A stretch of DNA of 10,729 nucleotides from DASPMP01 sp035758925 (GTDB lineage Bacteria > Gemmatimonadota > Gemmatimonadetes > Gemmatimonadales > Gemmatimonadaceae), in NCBI GenBank assembly GCA_035758925.1, contig DASTVV010000201.1:1-10729 (forward strand). Reading direction: 5' to 3'. A model generated the notes under the pieces. That model did not search any database. It was not told the DNA's origin and saw nothing but the letters and a program-made list of their open reading frames with translations. Below are positions 1-6,546 of the stretch, in pieces. The stretch's first letter is position 1; each line of letters begins with the position of its first letter. Position numbers and translations under genes: made by a program.

Positions 1-513
1 TGGCCGCCCGAGCTGCTGGACGTGCCGGCGCTCGAGTGGGTGCTGCGGTGGCAGGACAATCCGGCGAACCAGTCAGCGTTCGGCTTTTACTGGATCGTAT
101 TGCGTGAGGCGGGGCCGCCCACACGCGTCGTGCCCGCGCGAACTCTGGTTGGTGTCTTTGGCTTCAAGGGTATGCCGGACACCGACGGGACGGTGGAGCT
201 CGGGTACGGCGTGGTGGCCGAGTTTCAGCGGCGCGGCTTCGCGACCGAGGCCGTGCGGGCCATGCTCGCGCGCGCGTTCGCGCACGCCGGTGTGCGGCGC
301 GTGACCGCGGAGACTCTGCCTGGTCTCGCACCGTCCATCGGTGTGCTCGAGAAATGTGGGTTCAGATTCGTTGGGAGCGGCTCCGAGCCCGGAGTCATTC
401 GCTACGAGATCCTCCGCGGCGAGGATACTCGACTGCCGACGGCTCCGAGTGAAGGTCTCTCGGCCAAAGTGGGGGCGCGGATGAGCGCCGATCCAGCCGA
501 TTTACGCCGATGA
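1..513 (+). CDS. GNAT-family N-acetyltransferase (RimJ/RimL-like), 5' end missing
   Basis: The reading frame is open from base 1, and the first residues (WPPELLD) already look like the interior of a RimJ/RimL-type GNAT, so the true start lies before the window. A GTG at 22 is an internal codon rather than the start. The acetyl-CoA binding motif A is visible as LGYGVVAEFQRRGFATEAV (Q/R-x-x-G-F/A core), and the later motif SIGVLEKCGFRFVG matches the conserved C-terminal strand-helix of the family. Such enzymes transfer an acetyl group from acetyl-CoA to an amine, often a protein N-terminus or a small molecule; the substrate here cannot be read. The conserved domain ends near YEILR. The remaining ~30 residues look non-homologous, and the last ones (about ADPADLRR) are encoded by a GCCGAT-type intergenic repeat that also supplies the stop codon. 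The gene converges on sixA. Confidence 0.85.
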   Translation, partial: WPPELLDVPALEWVLRWQDNPANQSAFGFYWIVLREAGPPTRVVPARTLVGVFGFKGMPDTDGTVELGYGVVAEFQRRGFATEAVRAMLARAFAHAGVRRVTAETLPGLAPSIGVLEKCGFRFVGSGSEPGVIRYEILRGEDTRLPTAPSEGLSAKVGARMSADPADLRR

Positions 514-565
514 TGTGCTTGTTGTAGCCATTCACTTCATCGGCGATGATCGGCTCGATCGGTCA
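485..565. repeat. GCCGAT/ATCGGC stem-loop repeat between convergent GNAT and sixA genes (copy A)
   Basis: CGCCGATGA at 505-513 is perfectly complementary to TCATCGGCG at 537-545, with a 23-nt loop. The pairing continues imperfectly outward (GCCGAT at 495-500 with ATCGGC at 548-553). The GNAT stop codon (511-513) lies inside the left arm. The same stem recurs at 5691-5735, and a half copy occurs after ppk. The position between two gene 3' ends would suit a bidirectional mRNA 3'-end structure, but no T-tract follows, so intrinsic termination is not shown. Confidence 0.7.
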
Positions 566-586
566 ACCGGTCAGCTCCGCCAACCC

Positions 587-1090
587 TCAGGTTGCCGCCT
601 CGCGGGCGAGCTGTTTGACGCTTAGCAGCCATTGCAGTACGCCGCCGCCTTTCTTCACTCCGTCCTCGAACTCCAGAAGGCACGCGCCGCCCTTCTTGAG
701 CTCTACGTGCGACGTCGTCAGGCCCGACATCAGCCACGTCGCCAGCGCGCCAAGGTCTGGCTCATGTCCCACGACCATGGCGACGTCGGCCTTCTGTTTG
801 CGCAGCCACGTGAGCAAATCCTCAGGCGCGGTCTCCGGCTCGAGCGTGCCGGTCGTCTCCGGCTCCAGCTTGTACTCACCGGCCACGATGTCCGCCGTCT
901 CCAGCGCGCGCACGTAAGGGCTGGTGGCGACGAGGTCCACTTTGGGAACGAGGGCGCGCAACCCTTCCGCGGCGCTGCGCATCTGCTTTCGCCCCTTGTC
1001 CGAGAGCGGCCGGAGCTCGTCGGGCTTGCCGGACTTGGCGAATTCCTCCGCGTCCCCGGCATCTGCGTGGCGAACTATGACAAGCTTCAT
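587..1090 (-). CDS. sixA: SixA-type phosphohistidine phosphatase
   Basis: This 167-residue protein belongs to the histidine phosphatase superfamily, SixA branch, close to the usual SixA length of about 160. The N-terminus MKLVIVRHAD carries the catalytic Arg7-His8 pair. Arg61 in the TSPYVRALETA segment and His109 in VGHEPDL complete the usual phosphate pocket. SixA proteins remove phosphate from phosphohistidine in relay proteins (E. coli SixA acts on ArcB and on a PTS phosphocarrier); the partner here is unknown. I chose the ATG at 1090, which places the RHA motif right after the first beta strand; a TTG two codons upstream is also in frame. No strong ribosome-binding site is visible. The leader consists largely of the 24-bp mirror array. 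sixA genes are often found near ppk and ppx, as here. Confidence 0.9.
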   Translation of the reverse strand: MKLVIVRHADAGDAEEFAKSGKPDELRPLSDKGRKQMRSAAEGLRALVPKVDLVATSPYVRALETADIVAGEYKLEPETTGTLEPETAPEDLLTWLRKQKADVAMVVGHEPDLGALATWLMSGLTTSHVELKKGGACLLEFEDGVKKGGGVLQWLLSVKQLAREAAT

Positions 1091-1110
1091 CGTCAAAATC
1101 TACTTAGATC

Positions 1111-1376
1111 TCGAGTCAGCAGGCGTCATTCGCCCTACGTCAGGATGGTCATTCGCCCTACATCAGGATGCGTCATTCGCCCTACGTCAGGATGCGTCAT
1201 TCGTTGCGAGTCAGCGTACGTCATTCGTAGACGGGCATCACGCATGTTGACGCAAGGCGCATCACATATGCTGAGGCATGGCGAATGACGCATGCTGAGG
1301 CATGGCGAATCACGCATGCTGAGGCATGGCGAATCACGCATGCTGACGCATTACAAATGACGCATGCGGACTCGAG
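1111..1376. repeat. Mirror-symmetric array of 24-bp repeats
   Basis: Five left units in one orientation (gtcattcg cores start at 1125, 1148, 1172, 1196, 1220; one step is 23 bp, the rest 24) face five right units in the opposite orientation (cgaatsac-type cores start at 1258, 1282, 1306, 1330, 1354), with one further right-type copy at the centre (1234). Left unit, plus strand: GCGTCATTCGCC followed by CTACGTCAGGAT. Right unit, read on the minus strand: GCGTGATTCGCC followed by ATGCCTCAGCAT; 19 of 24 positions agree. Paired cores share a symmetry centre near 1242.5, and the ends are also mirrored (CTCGAGTC at 1111-1118, GACTCGAG at 1369-1376). There are no unique spacers, so this is not a CRISPR. 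It lies between two minus-strand genes and overlaps the end of the upstream one. Confidence 0.92.
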
Positions 1377-2569
1377 CCGAGCTCGACCACTTCCTTGTAA
1401 CTCGCGTCCAGCCGATCGAGCTCAGCCGACCAGCTCTTCGACTCCGCCCATTCCCTCGCTCCCTTCGCCAGCTGGTGCCGCAGCGCCTGGTCCTTCGCGA
1501 TCCGCTCCATTGCCGCGGCCATGGCCGGGGCGTCGCCGGCCGGAAACGCCAGGCCATTCTCTCCGTCGCGCAGGTTCTCGGCAACGCCTCCCGCTGGTGT
1601 CGCGACGACGGGGATGCCGCTCGCCATCGCCTCGAGGATGACGAGCCCGAGCGTTTCGGTTTCCGACGAATACAGGAACACATCCGAGCTGGCGTAGAGC
1701 AACGGCAGCACGATGCGCCGATCCATGTTGCCCAGGAACGTCACGCCCTGCCCCTCGCCAGCGCGCGCGCGCAACTGCGGCGCGGCCGGTCCGTCGCCCG
1801 CCACGACCAGCACCGATCGGAAATCGGGATTGCGGCGGCGGAACAGCTGGTAGGCGTCCAGCAGGAGCTCGACGTTCTTTTCCGGCGCCAGACGTCCCAC
1901 GTGAAGAAAGACGAACTCGTCGTCCACCCCGATCTGCTCTCGCAGCGCGCCACTCCACATGTTCGGATGAAACTGCTTCACGTCCACGCTGCGGCCCCAC
2001 ACCTCGATGTGCTCCGCGGGCACACCCATGCGCGCCAGGTCGGCGCGCGCGGGCTCCGACGGCGTGTACACGCGCTTGCTGCGATTGTGGAAGCGCTTGA
2101 TGTAGCTGGTCACCCAACCGCGCAGCCAACCGATCCGGTACGCCTCGGTGTAACGGCTGAAGTCGGTATGGTAGCTGGACACCAGGGGAATGCCCTGCCG
2201 CGCGCCCGCGACCTGTCCCAGGCGGCCGACGAGGAACTCCGTCTGGCAGTGAATCAGGTGCGGCCTGAAGTCCCGCACCGCGCGGGCAACGCGCGCGTAC
2301 AGCGGCGACACCAATCGGATGTCCGGATACGGCGGGAATGCCGTGCTCGGCAGTCGCACATGCATACGCACGGCGGCGAGCCCCGGGGCGTCCGACGCGA
2401 ACGCCTTGCCGTACGGTTTGGGGTATTTCGGCGCCACCACCGCGCATTCCCAGCCGCGCTCCTGCATGCCCGCCACCGAGACAGCCGTCACCACAGAGAC
2501 ACCATTCACCTGTGGCGGATAAGTGTCGGAGCAGTAGAGGATTCTGGGGCTTTCCCTGACGGATGGCAT
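1334..2569 (-). CDS. GT4-family glycosyltransferase (mannosyltransferase-like)
   Basis: The 411-residue protein has the GT-B fold signature of GT4 retaining glycosyltransferases. The N-terminal acceptor domain starts with RILYCSDTYPPQVNGVS, the usual first strand and glycine loop of the MgtA/PimB/SQD2-like group, and contains YHTDFSRY near residue 133. The donor domain has HVGRLAPEKN (Arg226, Lys231), VAGDGP at 256-261, and the EX7E motif (Glu305, Glu313) in ETLGLVILEAMASGIPVVA. It probably transfers mannose or another sugar from a nucleotide donor to a lipid or glycan at the membrane; substrate is not readable. The ATG at 2569 is chosen because homology begins just after it and GGAGAG lies 10 nt upstream; the frame extends 43 codons further upstream without family resemblance. 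The last ~10 residues (PHASFVMRQHA) are encoded by the 24-bp array, which also provides the stop codon. Confidence 0.9.
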   Translation of the reverse strand: MPSVRESPRILYCSDTYPPQVNGVSVVTAVSVAGMQERGWECAVVAPKYPKPYGKAFASDAPGLAAVRMHVRLPSTAFPPYPDIRLVSPLYARVARAVRDFRPHLIHCQTEFLVGRLGQVAGARQGIPLVSSYHTDFSRYTEAYRIGWLRGWVTSYIKRFHNRSKRVYTPSEPARADLARMGVPAEHIEVWGRSVDVKQFHPNMWSGALREQIGVDDEFVFLHVGRLAPEKNVELLLDAYQLFRRRNPDFRSVLVVAGDGPAAPQLRARAGEGQGVTFLGNMDRRIVLPLLYASSDVFLYSSETETLGLVILEAMASGIPVVATPAGGVAENLRDGENGLAFPAGDAPAMAAAMERIAKDQALRHQLAKGAREWAESKSWSAELDRLDASYKEVVELGSSPHASFVMRQHA

Positions 2570-2814
2570 GTATCGAAGGCTCTCCGGCTTTCGTAACGAG
2601 CGCGTGACGATCGCGTTTCGCCTCACCAGGAGGATTCCGGATGTGGATTTCCTCAGTCCGTGAGAGCTGAGACAGGCGTTGTGCTTAGTGTGTCCCAACG
2701 CACAAATACGCTCGTGATTTCCACATTCCGTCCCCGTTACAAACCCGGTACCCCCCCAATGCCGGTTACTGACGGGCTGCCGCGATACTGCGCGGCATCA
2801 AGGAAGGACGGCAT

Positions 2815-3339
2815 ATGGAGACTCCGCTTTCGCTGATGCATCGCGTCGAGCGCTCCGAGCGCGCGCTGTACGTGCGTTGCGTGGATCACGCCAGCACACG
2901 CCGGTGGTGGCGCGCTTTCTGGACCGTGTTGACGCATCTGGGCGGTACCGTCTGCAGCATCGTGGCGGCGGCCTCGCCGCTCGTGCTGTTCAGGAGCGGC
3001 CCCATCCATGACGCGGCGCGCAACGCGCTCGCCACGCTGGTGATCTCGCACGTGGTGGTGCAGCTGGTGAAGCGCACCGTGAACCGCCCGCGCCCGTCGC
3101 TCCGCGAAGTGACGGCGGCGCTGGTGCCGGAACCCGACAAGTTCTCGTTCCCGTCGGGACACTCCTGCGCGGCCATGGCCGTGTGCTTCGCGTACGCCCT
3201 CGCGTTCCCGGCCTTCGCGGCGCCGCTTGTGGTGCTGGCGATGCTGGTGGGCGCGTCCCGAGTGTTTCTGGGCGTGCATTATCCGGGCGATGTGGTGATC
3301 GGACAAATCATCGCCGTGGGCACGGCTTTTCTCGTTTGA
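2815..3339 (+). CDS. PAP2-family membrane phosphatase
   Basis: This 174-residue protein carries all three motifs of the type 2 phosphatidic acid phosphatase family: KX6RP as Lys86...Arg93-Pro94, PSGH at 113-116 with the catalytic His116, and SRX5HX3D as Ser148-Arg149...His155...Asp159. Hydrophobic stretches around 40-60, 68-85, 117-145 and 160-174 fit a small multi-pass membrane protein with the active site facing out of the cytoplasm. Members dephosphorylate lipid phosphates such as undecaprenyl diphosphate or phosphatidate; the substrate here is not identified. It is on the short side, with the last helix ending immediately at the stop. The ATG at 2815 is supported by AAGGAAGG seven nucleotides upstream (2800-2807). 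It is divergent from the glycosyltransferase, so 2570-2814 should hold two promoters, but I see no clear -10/-35 pair there. Confidence 0.9.
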   Translation: METPLSLMHRVERSERALYVRCVDHASTRRWWRAFWTVLTHLGGTVCSIVAAASPLVLFRSGPIHDAARNALATLVISHVVVQLVKRTVNRPRPSLREVTAALVPEPDKFSFPSGHSCAAMAVCFAYALAFPAFAAPLVVLAMLVGASRVFLGVHYPGDVVIGQIIAVGTAFLV

Positions 3340-3357
3340 AAAGGCGAACACCACTGA

Positions 3358-3391
3358 AACTGCGCATGCTGCCGAACTGCGCATACTGCCG
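3358..3391. repeat. Two-copy 17-bp tandem repeat
   Basis: AACTGCGCATGCTGCCG (3358-3374) is followed directly by AACTGCGCATACTGCCG (3375-3391), with one mismatch. It sits just downstream of the PAP2 stop codon in a 198-bp gap. Confidence 0.75.
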
Positions 3392-3406
3392 CCGTTGGGC
3401 AGTTCG
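3373..3406 (+). terminator. Hairpin downstream of the PAP2 gene, possible weak terminator
   Basis: CGAACTGC at 3373-3380 pairs with GCAGTTCG at 3399-3406. An alternative inner hairpin is ACTGCC (3385-3390) with GGCAGT (3398-3403) and a 7-nt loop. No T-tract follows, so Rho-independent termination is doubtful; an mRNA 3'-end structure is possible. Confidence 0.25.
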
Positions 3407-3537
3407 CGCTCTTGGGCCTCTCGCGCCGTTTCACGCGGGCCTGCGCCGTTTAGTCGTTTGACCATCCCGTTACCGCTGCGTTGGGCTGTCTTGGCTTCCA
3501 CCCGCGAGCGTTCCGTCACCAACCAACGAAACTGACC

Positions 3538-3873
3538 ATGGCTCCCATGCTCGTTCGTGATCTATATCAACTCGAAGTCGCTGGTCGCGTCGCCACCATG
3601 TACGTCAACGGCAGACTGACCCACGGCGCCACGCCGACGCTGCGTGACGCGTGCGACGCGCTGCCGGCGAACGTTCACGTGCTGTGCGTGAGCGTCACCG
3701 ATGAGGCGCTCGACGTCCCCGGACCGGCCGTGCTGCGAGTGCTCCGTGAGCATTGGCGCGAGACTCGCGGCGGACCGTTTCGGTTGTCGATTGGTCGGAG
3801 CTACGTGCGGACGCTGAGCCTGCACGGCAGCACTGAGGGAGGCTCGACGAAGGCGCACCTGCGCCTGGCGTGA
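3538..3873 (+). CDS. Small hypothetical protein with a STAS-like pattern
   Basis: A 111-residue soluble protein that I do not recognise by name. The pattern of strands and helices resembles a STAS (anti-sigma factor antagonist) fold: strand RVATMYVNGRL at 17-27, helix ATPTLRDACDAL at 31-42, strand VHVLCVSVTD at 46-55, helix GPAVLRVLREHWRETRGG at 62-79, strand PFRLSI at 80-85. The place where classical antagonists have a phosphorylatable Ser/Thr (D-S-x-G) reads LDVPGPAV, so if it is STAS-like it has lost the usual switch residue. The ATG at 3538 is preferred because the domain pattern starts there, although no strong ribosome-binding site is visible; the frame is open upstream to a TTG at 3481. 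It lies 77 bp before ppx on the same strand, so co-transcription is plausible. The STAS link is an inference from pattern only. Confidence 0.7.
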   Translation: MAPMLVRDLYQLEVAGRVATMYVNGRLTHGATPTLRDACDALPANVHVLCVSVTDEALDVPGPAVLRVLREHWRETRGGPFRLSIGRSYVRTLSLHGSTEGGSTKAHLRLA

Positions 3874-3950
3874 GAGCGGCTCGCAGCTGAGCCTCGCCTG
3901 ATCGACGGGCGCCGCCGCCGACATTTGGCGCTTGTGGCGCAGGACGGAGA

Positions 3951-5597
3951 ATGCCTATGTTGCTCGCGGATCGAACACGAGGGCACCGAGCGTCAGTGAC
4001 GCATCCGGAACCAAAGTCCCAGACCGCCCACCGTATCGCGGCCATCGACATCGGATCGAACTCGATCCGGCAGATCATCGCCGACGTCCACGCCGACGGC
4101 ACCATCGCCGTCGTCGACGAAATGAAGGCCCACCCGCGTCTGGGCACCGGCGTGGACCGCACGCACTCGCTGAGCACGCAGTCCATGGACCTCGCCATCG
4201 ACGCGCTGCAGCGGATGGCGACGCTGGCCAAGCAGCAGGGTGCCACCCGCATCGAGGCCGTCGCCACCAGCGCGGTGCGCGACGCCGAGAACGCCGAGCT
4301 GTTCATCGCGCGCGTCAAGCAGGCGACCGGGCTCAAGCTCCGCGTCCTGAACGGCGAGGACGAGGCCCGGCTCTCCTTCCGCAGCGCGCTCGCGCACTTC
4401 GACCTCGGCAAGGGCCGCTCGGTCATCCTGGACATCGGCGGCGGCTCGCTGGAGCTGGTGCTCGCGGCCGAGGGCGTCGTCGATCGGCTGGTCTCCCTCC
4501 CGCTCGGCGCCATCCGACTGACCGAACGCTTCCTGTCGGGCCCCAAGGCGACCAGTCCCAAGCAGCTCGATCGGCTCCGCAAAGCCGTTCGCAAGGCCAT
4601 CAAGCCGCTCGTCTCGGGACGCGATTGGCGCGGCGCCCGCGTCATCGGGTCCGGTGGCACGTTCACCAACCTCGCCGGCATGCACCTCACCCGGCAGGGA
4701 CTCTCGGCCAAGTCGGTCCATGGGACGGTGATCCCGCGCGTGGACGTCGAGCATATCCTCGACACGCTCGCCGAGATGAGCCCCGAGGAGCGCCGCTCGA
4801 CGCCCGGCCTCAACTCCGATCGCGCCGACATCATCGTCGCGGGCATCGCCGTGATTGCCGAGGTGCTCGCGCGCGTGGAGGCACGCGAGCTCGAGGTCTC
4901 ACGCTACGGCATTCGCGAGGGACTGTTGCTGGAGGCGGCGCGCGTCACGCCGGTGGTTGCGGACCCCGGCGACGCACGCGAGCGCTCGGTGCGCGACCTG
5001 GCTGAACGCTGCCACTTCGAGAAGAAGCACTCGGTGGCGGTGCAGTCGCTGGCGCTCAAGCTGTTCGACTCGCTGGCCGACCGCCTCAAGCTCGATCTCA
5101 CCGACCGCCGCATCCTGGCGGACGCGGCGCTGCTGCACGACATCGGCTACCACATCAATTACGACCGGCACCACAAGCACTCGTACCATTTGATCATTCA
5201 TGGCGAGCTGCTGGGCGTGACGCCGGAAGAGCAGGTGCTGATCGCCAACGTCGCGCGATACCACAGGGGCACGCCTCCGCGGAAAAAGCACCGGGGCTAC
5301 GGTGAGCTGGACAAGCTGCTGCGCCGCCGGGTGAAGAAGCTCGCGGCCATCCTGCGCGTGGCGGACGGTTTCGACCGCGGCCATGTGGGTGCGGTAGAGA
5401 ATCTCAAGGTGCGGTGGCTGGACCGCGCCATTCGCATCACACCGGTTGCCTCGCGCGACGACGCTCCGTTGCGTCTCGAGATGTGGGGCGCGCACCGCAA
5501 GAGTGGCCTGCTGGCCAGGCTCACAGACCGGCCAGTCGAGATCGTAGCGCCGGATGGCAGCGTGCTGTCGTCCGAGGCGCTGACCGCGAAAACCTGA
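3951..5597 (+). CDS. ppx: Exopolyphosphatase / guanosine pentaphosphatase (Ppx/GppA) with HD domain
   Basis: The 548-residue protein is a long-form Ppx/GppA phosphatase of the actin/Hsp70 ATPase-like superfamily. Phosphate-1 loop: AAIDIGSNSIRQ at 30-41. Phosphate-2 loop: LDIGGGSLELV at 160-170. The third glycine-rich loop is VIGSGGTFTNLA at 231-242. The GEDEARLSF segment (Glu136/Glu138) matches the region of the catalytic glutamate of E. coli Ppx. The C-terminal part has an HD-type helical domain: His360, ALLHDIGYH with His396-Asp397, HHKHSYH at 407-413, and RVADGFDR with Asp472. Members remove terminal phosphate from polyphosphate and/or convert pppGpp to ppGpp; sequence alone does not separate these activities. 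Start: ATG at 3951 has AGGA 6 nt upstream, while an in-frame ATG at 3957 has GGAG 7 nt upstream, so either may be used. It converges on an SPFH remnant and ppk. Confidence 0.93.
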   Translation: MPMLLADRTRGHRASVTHPEPKSQTAHRIAAIDIGSNSIRQIIADVHADGTIAVVDEMKAHPRLGTGVDRTHSLSTQSMDLAIDALQRMATLAKQQGATRIEAVATSAVRDAENAELFIARVKQATGLKLRVLNGEDEARLSFRSALAHFDLGKGRSVILDIGGGSLELVLAAEGVVDRLVSLPLGAIRLTERFLSGPKATSPKQLDRLRKAVRKAIKPLVSGRDWRGARVIGSGGTFTNLAGMHLTRQGLSAKSVHGTVIPRVDVEHILDTLAEMSPEERRSTPGLNSDRADIIVAGIAVIAEVLARVEARELEVSRYGIREGLLLEAARVTPVVADPGDARERSVRDLAERCHFEKKHSVAVQSLALKLFDSLADRLKLDLTDRRILADAALLHDIGYHINYDRHHKHSYHLIIHGELLGVTPEEQVLIANVARYHRGTPPRKKHRGYGELDKLLRRRVKKLAAILRVADGFDRGHVGAVENLKVRWLDRAIRITPVASRDDAPLRLEMWGAHRKSGLLARLTDRPVEIVAPDGSVLSSEALTAKT

Positions 5598-5609
5598 GCA
5601 CTGGCTCAG
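5594..5609 (+). terminator. Short stem-loop overlapping the ppx stop codon
   Basis: CTGAGC (5594-5599), loop ACTG, GCTCAG (5604-5609) form a perfect 6-bp stem that contains the TGA stop. A second small hairpin, AGGCA-GTC-TGCCT, follows at 5612-5624. No T-run follows, so this is only a candidate 3'-end structure. Confidence 0.3.
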
Positions 5610-5656
5610 TCAGGCAGTCTGCCTCAGGCAGGCTTGGTCCGCCGAAGGGGTAACGC

Positions 5657-5785
5657 TGATCAACGCCGATCGAGCCGATCGAGCCGATCAACGCCGATGG
5701 GCCTTGAATGGTTCAACCAAGGGAACCATCGGCGTGAATCCGCAAAATCGGCGTAGATCGGCGGTTCAACTTTGGCAGAGAAGGC
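5657..5785. repeat. GCCGAT/ATCGGC stem-loop repeat downstream of ppx (copy B)
   Basis: A run of GCCGATC units (5665-5699) ends in ACGCCGATGG (5691-5700), perfectly complementary to CCATCGGCGT (5726-5735). Inside the loop CCTTG (5702-5706) can pair with CAAGG (5718-5722), giving a two-tier hairpin. The right flank continues as ATCGGCGT-type units to about 5765, then TTCAACTTTGGCAGAGAAG. From 5714 to 5785 it aligns with 6457-6528 at roughly 80% identity by eye. It lies between the convergent ppx gene and the SPFH remnant. Confidence 0.8.
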
Positions 5786-5823
5786 TCGCGAGCCAGGGTC
5801 GTTGCCCAGGCATCGATGCAAGC

Positions 5824-6285
5824 CTAGCGGGGACGCAGGTCGAACGTCGGCACCGCGGAGCTTGGAACGAAGGAACAGTGGGTGCCCGCCGCAATGCAGA
5901 CGTCGCGCTGCATCTTGATCGACTCCCGGCGCAGGAACTGCTCCGGCGACAGCTGCATCGCGTTGCGATAGGCGTTGTCGGCGGCGGCACGCGACAGCTC
6001 GGCCTTCGCCCGCTCGTCTTCCGCCAGCTTCCGCTGCCGTTCGGTATTGATGCGCTGCTCCTGCGTCGCCGTCTCCACTCGCTGATGTTTGATCGCGTCG
6101 GGCGGGTTGGCGCGCCCGACGGTGACCTCCACCAACCGCACCGGGAGATTGATGCGCTTGATGTAGTCGCTCATCGCCTGCGTCACCTTGTCGTCGATGT
6201 CCTCCAGCGCCTTGGTGCTGATGGCGGTCTCGTTCATCCCGTGCCCCTTCACCGCGTCGCGGACCAACATGTTGTCTTCGGACAC
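5824..6285 (-). pseudogene. SPFH/band-7 (prohibitin-like) protein, N-terminally truncated remnant
   Basis: The 153-codon frame matches only the C-terminal half of an SPFH/prohibitin-like protein. It starts within the conserved SEDNMLVRDAVKGHG segment and continues through helix LEDIDDKVTQAMSDYIKRI and strand LPVRLVEVTVGRANPPDAI. An Ala/Glu/Arg-rich coiled-coil follows at about 68-115, then a Cys-containing tail (DVC near 130, THCSF near 137). Intact members have an N-terminal membrane anchor and the first half of the SPFH domain, about 150 or more residues that are absent here. Upstream in the same frame the SPFH-like sequence runs only about ten codons (SIRVRFRTSAV) to a stop, and the ppk gene ends 261 bp away. 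The GTG at 6285 could in principle start a short protein, but there is no evident ribosome-binding site. It lies between two same-orientation copies of the ATCGGC repeat, which fits a deletion or rearrangement. SPFH proteins usually organise membrane microdomains or bind proteases. Confidence 0.7.
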
Positions 6286-6456
6286 AGCGGACGTCCGGAA
6301 CCTGACTCGGATAGATCAAGCCAATCGCCATGTCCGTTTCATCCGGCTGCTCCGGAGATTCCGTTCAGACTTGTTGGAAGCTTCCAGGCGGGTGAAATCT
6401 CCAGGCGGTGATGCCCCCGGTCCGGGTAGAGCTTTGACCTGGATTCTTGATGCCGC

Positions 6457-6528
6457 CAACAAAGAAACCATCGGCGTCGATCCGCTGAATCGGCGTGAAT
6501 CGGCGTTTCAACCTTTGACAGAGAAGTC
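6457..6528. repeat. ATCGGC-type repeat downstream of ppk (copy C, half element)
   Basis: CCATCGGCGT, ATCCGCTGAATCGGCG and TTTCAACCTTTGACAGAGAAG appear in the same order as in copy B (5714-5785). Only the right half is present: I see no GCCGATGG left arm nearby, so the stem seen in copies A and B cannot form. It lies 18 bp past the ppk stop codon. Confidence 0.7.
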
Positions 6529-6546
6529 CTGAAGCGCCAGGAAAGG

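Noticed and set aside
1135..1341. Octapeptide-repeat protein encoded by the 24-bp array
   Set aside because: Frames stay open on both strands simply because 24 is a multiple of 3. No ribosome-binding site or upstream domain supports translation, and the frame overlaps the glycosyltransferase stop.
1111..1376. CRISPR array
   Set aside because: The whole 24-bp unit is repeated with no unique spacers, the units switch orientation in the middle, and there are no cas genes nearby.
1364..2596. 410-codon open frame opposite the glycosyltransferase
   Set aside because: Antisense shadow with Arg/His-rich composition; the glycosyltransferase on the other strand has all its family motifs.
2570..2814. 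Divergent promoters between the glycosyltransferase and PAP2 genes
   Set aside because: Promoters must exist nearby, but I could not find a -10/-35 pair good enough to place on either strand.
5660..6331. 223-codon open frame overlapping the SPFH remnant in another minus-strand frame
   Set aside because: The SPFH motifs are in the 5824-6285 frame. The other frame has Arg/Gly-rich low-complexity sequence and ends in repeat-derived codons.
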